A DNA stretch of 64,000 nt, from positions 61,315 through 125,314 of the forward strand of contig CAZCSP010000011.1 of the NCBI GenBank assembly GCA_964501275.1, given 5' to 3'. The notes below the pieces were generated by a model, which had not been told where the DNA came from, made no database searches, and saw only the letters and a list, made by a program, of their open reading frames with translations. Source of the stretch: 55-13 sp964501275. GTDB lineage: Bacteria > Armatimonadota > Fimbriimonadia > Fimbriimonadales > Fimbriimonadaceae. Each line of letters starts with the position of its first letter. Within the stretch, counting starts at the first letter, position 1. Of the stretch, positions 47,677 through 55,121 are shown piece after piece. Both the position numbers and the translations under genes were made by a program.

Positions 47677-50223
47677 ATGAATAAAATCGGCACCGTGGAC
47701 CCGCTTTCTCTACTCGAACGCAAAGATAAATGGTTTCTAGGCGGGGGCAAGGGAGCCCTGTACGCGCCCCCCTTCCCTCGCTGGCTAGAATCGCCCGGCT
47801 TCTGGGACGAATCTTACTTTGCCGATATCAGATTGACGCGCTTGTTCACCGTTTTGTTTTGTGATTTTGCGGGGAAGCCGGTGAGACTGCGCGGCGAGAT
47901 GGTCTCCTGGCGTCCCGACCGAATGATCTTCGAGCATCTCTCTGATTCCCATAAGGTTCGCGAGACGCGCCTGGTGACCGAGGATCAGGAGTGGGTTTCG
48001 GTCTTTGAACTGCTCTCGGGTGAGGCGTTGATGGCGTTTGTTTGGTCTTTGCCGGAGTTAAAGGAGCCGGGCTACGGGACGCCGTGGCAGTCTCTCCTTT
48101 CATGCGAAGTTTGGGAGGATGGGATTTCCTACGAATTTGCGACCGCTTGGCCATCGGAATTGGAGCCTGACAGAACGGGAATCGACGCCGAGCGAATATC
48201 CAATCGAGGAACCGAGGAATCGAAGAATCGAGGAATGCCAGGGATGTTGCCATCTCTGAGCCTTCACATCGCCCTCACCGCCAACCAGCCCCGCCTCAGT
48301 CACACCGTCAACCTCGCCCAACGCCACGACGATGCGCCCCTTTGGCAAACCTCCCTGCTTCCCCAGAAGTTAAGAGACGGCAAACTCCCCGGCGACTCTA
48401 AGCTCTTCGTCGGCCCACCACCGCTGGAGGGGCTGGTGCATATCCTCCAGCAGTATGAGCTTCAGGCGGGTGAACCGCTGGTCGTGAGTTGCCAAGTTTC
48501 CTCTGGGAGCCCAAGCAACCCGGCGGGACGCCGGGGGTCCCAGGGGAACGACATAGTTGCTGCAAACGAGCAAGCTTGGCGAACCTACTTCGCCTCCGTC
48601 CCCCAATTTAATTCCAGCGACCCGTATCTCACCCACGCCTACTGGTACCGCTGGTACGGCTTGCGGTTGAATACGGTTGACGTAAGTGGTATGGGCAGCT
48701 TGCCCATGCGTCCCACAACCTGCCAGGTTGTGGAGGAGGCTTGTAGTAGAGAAGACGGTTCTGGAGATGAATGGGCCAAGCAAGCGGCTGACCAGGACCA
48801 AGCTGGTCCTGGGACGCATGGGCAGGCTGCCCATGCCACGACCTTCTCGCCCTTCATTACGGAGGGCATCGGCTTCTTCCGCAACTTCGTCACCTACTCC
48901 GCCCAGGCCCACCTCAGGGAGGTCGCCTGGATGCACTCGCCCCAACTGGCGATTGGGATTCTGGAAAACTTGGCAAAGTGCCAAAGGCCGGACGGCAGCT
49001 TCCCCGGCCACAACTACTCCTGCCGCCCCGCGAGGGATTTCTATCATGCGGACTTTGCGACAGGCACCAAAACCCTATCGAAGCTGCACCCTGGTGGGTT
49101 CAACGATGATTCTCTCCAGATGTTGGTCAGATATGCGCTGTATCTGATCCAGGAGCGAGGGCTTTGGGTGAAAGATGAACCAGAAGGGCACCCTTGGCTG
49201 AGGATGACGGCAGTCCTGGATCAGAACGAAACCGGCCAAGAGTATATGAGCCGCTACCAGGCGGTCTCCGAATATGCTGATCAATGGTCGAGCTTCCGAG
49301 TGGGCGGCACAGACGCGACGACCTATACAGCCCTTCTCTTGGACTTCATCACAGAGGAGATCACCGACGGAAGCTTCCTCGGCAAAGATGGCTGGGGCTG
49401 GTGTGATGAAGCGGAGCGCCCTGTGTTCGCTTTGTTATATGCTTCCAGTGACCACGAAGCAGCATTCTTCTGCGACGTTCTGGAAGACAGCAGCCGCTCA
49501 TCTGCCCGGCCGGCAGCGGGCTTCTATCCTCTTCTTTTGCTCCCTGGAATCATTCGGTGGCAGATGCAACATGAGACGATCCGAGAGCGATTTGTTTGTG
49601 AGGTCGTCGATCGCTGGTTACTGAGTCCAAACGAGTTCTGGCTCCCGAAAGGATTCCCTGCAACGGCGCTCTCTGATCCGACATTTTCAGCGGACTCGGA
49701 GTGGAAAGATAAGCGCCTCAACTGCCCTTGGAATGGCCGAAGTTGGCCCATGGTGAACAGCCATCTGGTGGATGCGATTGCGAATGTGGCCAGGGAAGCC
49801 CCCTCCTCGTTTTCCGCGGCAAGTGGTGCGGCAAACCGAGAGCAGGGATCGCGAGAAAATGAGGAGGGGATTGGGGGTGGAGAGTCTGCCAACTCGGACC
49901 TCAGAGCCAAAGCCGCCGAAGCTCTCATGAAGGCCATCACCCTCATGTTCCACGACGGCGACCCCTCCCGCCCCAACTCCTACGAGCACTACGACCCGTT
50001 CACCGGAACCCCCAGCCTCTATCGGGGCTACGACGACTATATGCACTCCTGGATCGTAGACCTGATCATGCGCCACGCGGTCGGAGTCGAGCCAGGGGAA
50101 GACCACATCGATCCGCTCCCGCTCGGCGTTGACTGGATCGAATGCACCGACATCCCCCATCCCAGAGGACGGATGCACGTGCGGATCGAGAAAGATCGCG
50201 TTGTCGAATGCTCCATCCATTAA
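47677..50223 (+). CDS. Glycosidase-like (alpha/alpha)6-barrel protein with in-frame repeat insertions
   Basis: An 848-residue protein without a signal peptide. The second half has GH63/MGH1-like features: LAIGILENLAKCQRPDGSFPGH, KTLSKLHPGGFNDDSLQMLV, LNCPWNGRSWPMVNSHLVDA and a C-terminal YEHYDPFTGTPSLYRGYDDYMHSW. This suggests an (alpha/alpha)6 hydrolase on alpha-glucosides or mannosylglycerate-like substrates; specificity is unknown. Three stretches look foreign: residues about 169-190 (NRGTEESKNRGMPG), 338-390 (MGSLPMRPTTC to THGQAAHATT) and 708-740 (SSFSAASGAANREQ...). Each is encoded by a palindromic or tandem repeat, yet the frame stays open. Confidence 0.7.
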   Translation: MNKIGTVDPLSLLERKDKWFLGGGKGALYAPPFPRWLESPGFWDESYFADIRLTRLFTVLFCDFAGKPVRLRGEMVSWRPDRMIFEHLSDSHKVRETRLVTEDQEWVSVFELLSGEALMAFVWSLPELKEPGYGTPWQSLLSCEVWEDGISYEFATAWPSELEPDRTGIDAERISNRGTEESKNRGMPGMLPSLSLHIALTANQPRLSHTVNLAQRHDDAPLWQTSLLPQKLRDGKLPGDSKLFVGPPPLEGLVHILQQYELQAGEPLVVSCQVSSGSPSNPAGRRGSQGNDIVAANEQAWRTYFASVPQFNSSDPYLTHAYWYRWYGLRLNTVDVSGMGSLPMRPTTCQVVEEACSREDGSGDEWAKQAADQDQAGPGTHGQAAHATTFSPFITEGIGFFRNFVTYSAQAHLREVAWMHSPQLAIGILENLAKCQRPDGSFPGHNYSCRPARDFYHADFATGTKTLSKLHPGGFNDDSLQMLVRYALYLIQERGLWVKDEPEGHPWLRMTAVLDQNETGQEYMSRYQAVSEYADQWSSFRVGGTDATTYTALLLDFITEEITDGSFLGKDGWGWCDEAERPVFALLYASSDHEAAFFCDVLEDSSRSSARPAAGFYPLLLLPGIIRWQMQHETIRERFVCEVVDRWLLSPNEFWLPKGFPATALSDPTFSADSEWKDKRLNCPWNGRSWPMVNSHLVDAIANVAREAPSSFSAASGAANREQGSRENEEGIGGGESANSDLRAKAAEALMKAITLMFHDGDPSRPNSYEHYDPFTGTPSLYRGYDDYMHSWIVDLIMRHAVGVEPGEDHIDPLPLGVDWIECTDIPHPRGRMHVRIEKDRVVECSIH
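48691..48834. repeat. Long inverted repeat inside the glycosidase-like gene
   Basis: The outer arms are 48691-48715 (ATGGGCAGCTTGCCCATGCG then TCCCA) and 48810-48834 (TGGGACGC then ATGGGCAGGCTGCCCAT), nearly perfect complements. Each arm itself contains an ATGGGCA/TGCCCAT hairpin. Further palindromes (CCACAACCTG-cc-AGGTTGTGG and ACCAGGACCAAGCTGGTCCT) lie inside. The ATGGGC hairpins resemble those at 17149-17167 and 55095-55113. Confidence 0.75.
49800..49869. repeat. Inverted repeat inside the glycosidase-like gene, second site
   Basis: CCCCTCCTCGTTTTC (49800-49814) pairs with GAAAATGAGGAGGGG (49855-49869) over 15 bp with one G-U. The 40 bases between encode part of a low-complexity Ser/Ala/Gly/Glu stretch. 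Confidence 0.7.
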
Positions 50224-50344
50224 CCAGTCATTAAGGCTCGACGGCGCCCCGGAACATTTGCAGGGACGCCTCGTCAAAGGCGTAAGCGGTGGGTGCGCCG
50301 GGCCTGTCGCCATCCTTGAAGACGCCAATTCGATCAAAAACCAC

Positions 50345-50371
50345 TTGGCATCCGGCACAACTACATATAAA
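50345..50371 (+). promoter_or_regulatory. Promoter of the secreted protein gene at 50394
   Basis: TTGGCA (50345-50350) and TATAAA (50366-50371) are separated by 15 nt, slightly short of ideal. A start about 7 nt downstream leaves a short leader with TTAGAGGT before the ATG. Confidence 0.45.
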
Positions 50372-50393
50372 CTCTGTTAGAGGTTGTAATCAT

Positions 50394-51818
50394 ATGAGCC
50401 GTTTATCTCTCGCCCTGGGAAGCTTCTTCGCGCTTTCCGCGTTTGCCGTATGTTCTCCCGACCATGCGCCGCAGGCCCGTCTCACCCAGGCATCCATCAA
50501 AGTGGCGTTCGGCTGGGTATCGAATCCAGATGGAACGAAACGATCTATCAAGGGGCTGGAAGTGCCCGTAACGGTGGAGAAAATCCATGCAACGCGAATC
50601 TCTCGTAAGAAACCAATCCCCCGGGAGAACTCTGTCCGCACGCCCCTGGATGAACTCTGGTTGTCGATTCAACCCAACTGGCGAGGTGGACTCGGCAGGT
50701 CAAGCGTCGGGAACTTTATGTCTTCGTCGATCTATACCGCCGATGCGGGTTTCGGTTATGCAATTCTCGATCCCAACGAAACTCAAGATCCAAGCGGCCT
50801 CGATGACTTGATATTGCAGAACGGAGCCGGGAAGAGATGGGACACTATGACGTTCGGCGTCGACGTCGGAACTGCCAACGTTGTGCGAACCTTTAGATTC
50901 CGATGCTATTCGAACTACAACCCTGGAGCGCCTGCTGGCACGAGCGCGTTCAGTGGCGAATTCAAGGATTGGGGATTCCACTCCGGGCCTCAGTTCAATT
51001 TGAATTTCCCAACTCCGGGAACCTACAGGATCACGATTCCCGTTTCGCTGTTCAATATCATCGCGCCCAGCAACAACTGCTATATGGCGCAACAGATGCG
51101 ATACCCAAACGGGTCGGCTATTTTTAACTACGCTGACGATAATGGCGAAGGACCATTCGATAACAATTACCGTAACGTTTACAACACAGCGAGCGAGCCT
51201 TCTGTAGGTTCAAGTTCAAACGGTTTTTGGTATGATGCGAGTCCCCTGGACGGCGTCTACTCCCAAGACGAGTTCGAACTAGTCAGCCTTGAACCAAACA
51301 TCTTCTCGAATCACCTCCGGTCGATCACCATCGACGATGGAATCGTAGATATCCGCAAGCCTACTTCTGTCACGGTCGCTCAGGGCTTCTTAACCTCTCC
51401 CGAGGACGAAAGCATTGACCGAATCATGGACAGTGACGACTGGTGGGTAACGAGCATTCCCAGGTACAACCTGGACCGTGGAGCCCCACCTCTGCAGGTG
51501 GTGATGCAGGGTACGGCGGCTAATATAAACGCGACGAGCATCACTTTCCAACTAGAAGTCGGCGCTTCTTCCAGCGGCGGTTCCCAAACGCTCAGTCTCT
51601 ACAATTTTCAGACCGGCGCCTGGGATCCCATGAATACTCGTGCCGTCTCGCAAACAGACACCACGGTCTCTGTTTCCCCGGCTTCCAACCCGACCCGCTA
51701 CATCAACCAGTCAAATCGCCAAATCAGGGCAAAGATTGATTTCATCCCGCCTGCCAATGGGCCGCGCAACTGGACAGCAAGGCTGGACTTTGCCGAATGG
51801 GCAATCACTCGACCCTAG
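50394..51818 (+). CDS. Secreted hypothetical protein, beta-rich
   Basis: A 474-residue protein with a signal peptide (MSRLSLALGSFFALSAFAVCS). ATG 50394 is chosen for that signal and for GAGG about ten bases upstream. The mature protein is rich in Asn, Ser, Thr and aromatic residues with strand-like alternation. It contains QFNLNFPTPGTYRITIPVSLF and, near the end, INATSITFQLEVGASSSGGSQTLSLYNFQTGAW and RNWTARLDFAEWAI; these late blocks look like a jelly-roll module. No PEP-CTERM tail. No family recognised. It ends just before a clear terminator. Confidence 0.65.
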   Translation: MSRLSLALGSFFALSAFAVCSPDHAPQARLTQASIKVAFGWVSNPDGTKRSIKGLEVPVTVEKIHATRISRKKPIPRENSVRTPLDELWLSIQPNWRGGLGRSSVGNFMSSSIYTADAGFGYAILDPNETQDPSGLDDLILQNGAGKRWDTMTFGVDVGTANVVRTFRFRCYSNYNPGAPAGTSAFSGEFKDWGFHSGPQFNLNFPTPGTYRITIPVSLFNIIAPSNNCYMAQQMRYPNGSAIFNYADDNGEGPFDNNYRNVYNTASEPSVGSSSNGFWYDASPLDGVYSQDEFELVSLEPNIFSNHLRSITIDDGIVDIRKPTSVTVAQGFLTSPEDESIDRIMDSDDWWVTSIPRYNLDRGAPPLQVVMQGTAANINATSITFQLEVGASSSGGSQTLSLYNFQTGAWDPMNTRAVSQTDTTVSVSPASNPTRYINQSNRQIRAKIDFIPPANGPRNWTARLDFAEWAITRP

Positions 51819-51844
51819 ACATTTGCGTTTCCACTGGAATCTCG

Positions 51845-51878
51845 AAGCCCCGCATCCATGTGGGGCTTTGGCTTTTTT
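51845..51878 (+). terminator. Rho-independent terminator after the secreted protein gene
   Basis: AAGCCCC (51845-51851) pairs with GGGGCTT (51862-51868), the stem extending through GCAT/ATGT, followed by TGGC and six T at 51873-51878. It lies 27 bases after the stop codon at 51818. Confidence 0.75.
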
Positions 51879-52200
51879 GGCGATCTGCAATAAACGATCA
51901 GGCCCTTATCTGGACGTCGTGCGGCACTTTCAATAGCACTATCAGAAGACACAGTCCAAGTCCTGTACGTTGTGCAACTTGGCCCCCTCAGGAAGCGTAT
52001 GCTATGCAAGCGTGCTGGATTTAGATTTGTTGCGGACCGGAGAGCTTTGTCCGCAATGCCGGGCCGACCGGGTCTATCGCCGAGTTTCGCGCCTCCACTC
52101 TATCCACACGCCCGAGCATGGCATCCTCCCTGGTTGCTTCCAAGGCTGCCTCACTTTCTGGCTCCCCCTCCCCGTCGTCCTACCCGTCCACCTCTACCGC
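51879..52200. other. Roughly 320-bp region without a supported gene
   Basis: Several short open frames overlap here but none has a plausible start or composition. One perfect palindrome is visible, TTGCGGAC (52029-52036) facing GTCCGCAA around an 11-nt loop (to about 52055). The rest shows nothing recognisable. Confidence 0.5.
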
Positions 52201-52788
52201 CTATGGCGTTGGAGGGAGTGCCATGCCTGCCTGTACACTTGGACCAAGCGATCCGGCTAGGGCCTTGTGCATTCGGAGGCAGGGGAGCAACGTTCCGTCT
52301 GGAAGTTGTATTTCCTCGACGCCATCCTCCTGGCATCCCATGCGCCGGTAGAAGGGAACTCCAGGCAAGGTAGCCATCAGTTCTAACTTGGTGAAACCGG
52401 CCGCAAACGCCGCCTTCTCGCACGCAGAAAACACCATCTCGCCAATGCCCTGCCGAGTATGCGCCGGATGGACGAACATCGCCCGAACCTTCGCCGCTTC
52501 CGTTGCGGGGTCCAGGAAGTCTCCGCTGAGCGTCTCCTGTTCCAGACTGCCGGTGAAGAGCTTTCGCCGCCTACTCCAGCCTCCACAGCCAACGAGAAGG
52601 CCATCGCTTTCAACCACGAAGTAGGTTCCGTCCGAGGTGATAGTTGGATCTGGGATGGTGAGGAACCGGGCCGCACCCTCCGCCTGCTCAGCCGTGTAGA
52701 AGCGGGGCCCGATCTCTCCCATAGATTGCTTCATCAAACTCTCGATGCTCGCAAGGTCCGCGAGGTTCGCCAGTCGTAGTCGGTTCAC
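52201..52788 (-). CDS. GNAT family N-acetyltransferase
   Basis: About 195 residues from GTG 52788 (VNRLRLANLADLASIESLM). ATG 52827 would add 13 residues, and neither start has a good ribosome-binding site. The acetyl-CoA-binding motif A is VRAMFVHPAHTRQGIGEMVFSACE near residue 101, followed by KLELMATLPGVPFYRRMGCQE (motif B). Before it, GTYFVVESDGLLVGCGGW is the usual beta-strand pair. It transfers an acetyl group to an unknown amine. Isolated gene. Confidence 0.85.
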   Translation of the reverse strand: MNRLRLANLADLASIESLMKQSMGEIGPRFYTAEQAEGAARFLTIPDPTITSDGTYFVVESDGLLVGCGGWSRRRKLFTGSLEQETLSGDFLDPATEAAKVRAMFVHPAHTRQGIGEMVFSACEKAAFAAGFTKLELMATLPGVPFYRRMGCQEDGVEEIQLPDGTLLPCLRMHKALAGSLGPSVQAGMALPPTP

Positions 52789-52850
52789 AATCAAAGCATA
52801 CGCAAAACCTTGGCGAAACCGTGGCATAGGCTACCGGAGTATTCGCTCAT

Positions 52851-52936
52851 CTCTTCGGTGGCCCTCTGCGGTCCTCTGTGGTTCCATCCCCCGCCAACTG
52901 AAAAAACCACCGAAAAGTGCAGAGGCCACCGAAAGG
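52851..52936. repeat. CGGTGGCC/CCACCG tandem inverted repeat
   Basis: The left arm is CTTCGGTGGCCCTCTGCGG and TCCTCTGTGGTT. The right arm is AACCACCGAAAAGTGCAGAG and GCCACCGAAAGG. Both are imperfect tandem repeats, complementary to each other. A similar element lies at about 38205-38295. It sits between a GNAT gene and a barrel gene. Confidence 0.6.
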
Positions 52937-52944
52937 AACGTGGG

Positions 52945-53412
52945 CTAGAACTTAAATCCAAGTGAGACGAAGAAAGCGGCGGGGCCAGGCCCAACGATAG
53001 CGCTTCCCTCAACGTACATCGTGCTGCCCGGGATGTCTGCTCCCACCAAGAGTTTCAGGCCCAAACCGCTATCGTGGTCCCCATCGTCGCTGGTGAACCA
53101 GAACGTAGGACCAAGACCGACATAGAGCACAGGCAGGTTCTTGATGCCAAGCAAGGAGATCGCATTGCCCCGCTTCCCTTTGCCAAAGTCGCTGGGATTG
53201 CCCCAAACTTCCCCATCCAAGCGGAGCGCGGGCAGAGGCGCAAACGGAATTCGGAAAGTGACATCCGCCCCCAACCCGACCATGGTCCGGTTCCACTGGC
53301 CCAGGGAAGCCCGCAACCCGATGCGGGGTCGGTCGGGCAAAGGCAGCGTCTGGGCGCTTCCGATGGCACACGCGGCGGCAAGGGCGGATACAAAGACCAG
53401 TTTCCCGTTCAT
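52945..53412 (-). CDS. Predicted outer-membrane beta-barrel protein
   Basis: A 155-residue protein with a signal peptide (MNGKLVFVSALAAACAIGSAQ). The remainder alternates polar and hydrophobic residues in strands (PRIGLRASLGQW, MVGLGADVTFRIPF, LYVGLGPTFWFTS, GLGLKLLVGADI) and ends VSLGFKF with a terminal Phe, as expected for an eight-stranded outer-membrane barrel. No specific family recognised. Monocistronic. Confidence 0.72.
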   Translation of the reverse strand: MNGKLVFVSALAAACAIGSAQTLPLPDRPRIGLRASLGQWNRTMVGLGADVTFRIPFAPLPALRLDGEVWGNPSDFGKGKRGNAISLLGIKNLPVLYVGLGPTFWFTSDDGDHDSGLGLKLLVGADIPGSTMYVEGSAIVGPGPAAFFVSLGFKF

Positions 53413-53495
53413 AGATACCTAGACGATCCTGGGCCTTTTTCCGCTCATATTCAATATGCGGAATTCTGGCGGGCGCTGGTTCCGTAGCTTAGGGC

Positions 53496-53762
53496 GTGAA
53501 GGTTTTCGTTCTGTTAGCGATGGTAGCCAGCCTTGTCGGATGCAGCACCATGGATAGGTTGGCAAGCATCCATCAGCACTTCGTCGATCAGACGGAGGCG
53601 ACGACAGTAGCTCAAGTGGAACCAGCAGAAAAAGTCCAACCAACCCCCGTTCTTGCAAGCCATTCTGAGGAGCAGGAAGTGGTGGTCTTCTACCGAGACG
53701 ACGCCAAAGGCATCCTCATCACGAAGCGAATCCCCCTCCCAACCCCCGCGCCCACGATGTAG
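53496..53762 (+). CDS. Small lipoprotein
   Basis: An 88-residue protein from GTG 53496: VKVFVLLAMVASLVGCSTMDR, with a LVGC lipobox (Cys16). The mature part is polar, with VVVFYRDDAKGILITKRIPLP near the end and a Pro/Thr-rich tail (TPAPTM). The last codons and stop of this gene (CGCCCACGATGTAG) are duplicated at about 54390-54403, upstream of the second copy of the next membrane gene, so it marks the left edge of a tandem duplication. Function unknown. Confidence 0.65.
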   Translation: MKVFVLLAMVASLVGCSTMDRLASIHQHFVDQTEATTVAQVEPAEKVQPTPVLASHSEEQEVVVFYRDDAKGILITKRIPLPTPAPTM

Positions 53763-53824
53763 GCGGCTCTAAACCTCGCATACTAAAGCGTCAACTGCGG
53801 TAGTTGTGTACAATCTAATGAGCG

Positions 53825-54178
53825 ATGAAGCTGAAGCAAATCACTTTCTGGGCGGCTGGTACTTTCGGATTGCTCATGGCTACCGGAACCATTCTTTTCA
53901 AGCCATGGGTTAAAGGGGAAGGGATCACCGATTGGCCGTGGATACTTGGAAGTGCGATTGCTATGTACTTCATCGCCTTTGTGAGTGGTCTACTACTGTT
54001 GCCCCACCTATCTCGTGTAGCGCATTGGACAACCCGAGGCCTTCTATTCATCGCCTCTGCAATCGTCCTTGCTGCTATCAACGTGTTTCTAATGGGCAAC
54101 GACAGCTATATTCCCTGCCTTATGGGCATGGTGGCGGCATCGTTGGTTGAGCGCGTCTCTGAGGAGTCGCCTCAGTAG
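53825..54178 (+). CDS. Small four-helix membrane protein, duplicate 1
   Basis: A 117-residue protein with four hydrophobic segments (ITFWAAGTFGLLMATGTILF, AIAMYFIAFVSGLLLLP, GLLFIASAIVLAAINVFLM, IPCLMGMVAASLV) and the C-terminal SEESPQ. It is about half identical to the gene at 54465, and the upstream about 75 bp are also conserved, including GATGTAGGCGGCTCTAAACC and GTGTACAATC just before the start. TACAAT is a candidate -10 box. No family recognised. Confidence 0.68.
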   Translation: MKLKQITFWAAGTFGLLMATGTILFKPWVKGEGITDWPWILGSAIAMYFIAFVSGLLLLPHLSRVAHWTTRGLLFIASAIVLAAINVFLMGNDSYIPCLMGMVAASLVERVSEESPQ

Positions 54179-54205
54179 CCTTCACACCGAAAACTCAGAG
54201 TCCGG

Positions 54206-54360
54206 CCCCCCTTCCTGCCCGAAGGTCAGGGAGAAAGGGGCCGGGGGATAGAGGGGTTTGAACGGGTAGCAGGATCAACTTGGTATAGAAAGGCTTTTGT
54301 CTGCCTCAGGGCGCGCCTACCTCAGACTCCCACCCGCCCCAGAATCGCAGCCCTGAGGCT
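54206..54360. repeat. Composite hairpin and CCTCAGGG element between duplicates
   Basis: A hairpin at 54206-54240 (CCCCCCTTCCTGCCC/AGGGAGAAAGGGG) is followed by GAGGGGTTTGAACGGGTAGC, the first half of composite repeat copies B and C. Then CTGCCTCAGGGCGCGCC (from 54301) faces GCAGCCCTGAGGCT (ending 54360), the same 60-bp element as at 54848-54907. Confidence 0.7.
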
Positions 54361-54464
54361 TCAAAGGCGAGTCTCCCTCCAGACCCCAGCGCCCACGATG
54401 TAGGCGGCTCTAAACCTCGCACGCCAAAGCACCAACTGCGGTAGCCGTGTACAATCAGTGAGCG

Positions 54465-54818
54465 ATGAAGCTGGGGCAATTTAAGTTCTGGGTAGCTAGC
54501 ATCGGTTTGCTCATGGCTGTCGGAGCCGTCCTCCTCTATGGATTGCTTAAAGAGGAAGTCATCGTCAGTTTGCCCTTGATGCTTGGCAATACAATAGCGA
54601 TGTACCTCATTGCTTTCGGGTCTGCATTGTGGTTGCTACCTCGACTAAACCATAACATTCACTTGACCATCCGAGGGCTCTTGTTCGTCTTCCCAACCAT
54701 CATTCTGGCCGCTATTTCCGTGTTTCTTCTGGGTAACTCAGGTAGCTCGATAGGCTTGGTCATGGGTTACATTACCGCCTCCCTTGCTATGCGCACCTCT
54801 GAGGAGTCGCCTGAGTAG
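54465..54818 (+). CDS. Small four-helix membrane protein, duplicate 2
   Basis: A 117-residue paralog of the gene at 53825 with the same length, the same MKL start, four membrane helices (ASIGLLMAVGAVLLYGLL, NTIAMYLIAFGSALWLLP, GLLFVFPTIILAAISVFLL, IGLVMGYITASLA) and the ending SEESPE. The roughly 640-bp repeat unit covers the upstream sequence as well, so this is a tandem DNA duplication followed by divergence. Both copies remain open, suggesting selection or fairly recent origin. Confidence 0.68.
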   Translation: MKLGQFKFWVASIGLLMAVGAVLLYGLLKEEVIVSLPLMLGNTIAMYLIAFGSALWLLPRLNHNIHLTIRGLLFVFPTIILAAISVFLLGNSGSSIGLVMGYITASLAMRTSEESPE

Positions 54819-55121
54819 CCGTCACGCCGAAAAGTCCAAATCTTTGTCTGCCTCAGGGCGCGCCTCCCTCAGGCTCCCACCCGCCACAAAACCGCAGCCC
54901 TGAGGCTCCAATCCGGTCCATGCGGGATATGTCGATCCTCCGTGGAAACTTGTAGGCGGCGGATGCATTTTGCCGCTGTCTCCCCTTGATTTCACGCAAA
55001 GATCGCAAAGAGCCTCTACTTTCCTTTGCGATCTTTGCGCCTTTGCGTGAAACAATACACCCACCAAGCCAAGACCGAGACGGCCTTGGAAACCATGGGC
55101 GGGGACGCCCATGCCACGAAC
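54819..55121. other. 303-bp repeat-filled intergenic region
   Basis: No gene. In order it contains: the CCTCAGGG element at 54848-54907; a GTAGGCGGCGG element at 54951-54977; a long hairpin at about 54986-55051 (TTTCACGCAAAGATCGCAAA against TTTGCGATCTTTGCGCC and TTTGCGTGAAA); and the AAGACCG/CGGCCTT and CATGGGCG/CGCCCATG hairpins at 55071-55113, which are the same pair as at 17149-17190 in reverse orientation. Confidence 0.7.

Noticed and set aside
51970..52373. Overlapping open frames of 96-133 codons
   Set aside because: No plausible starts, Pro/Arg/Leu-rich chance composition, and partly antisense to the GNAT gene.
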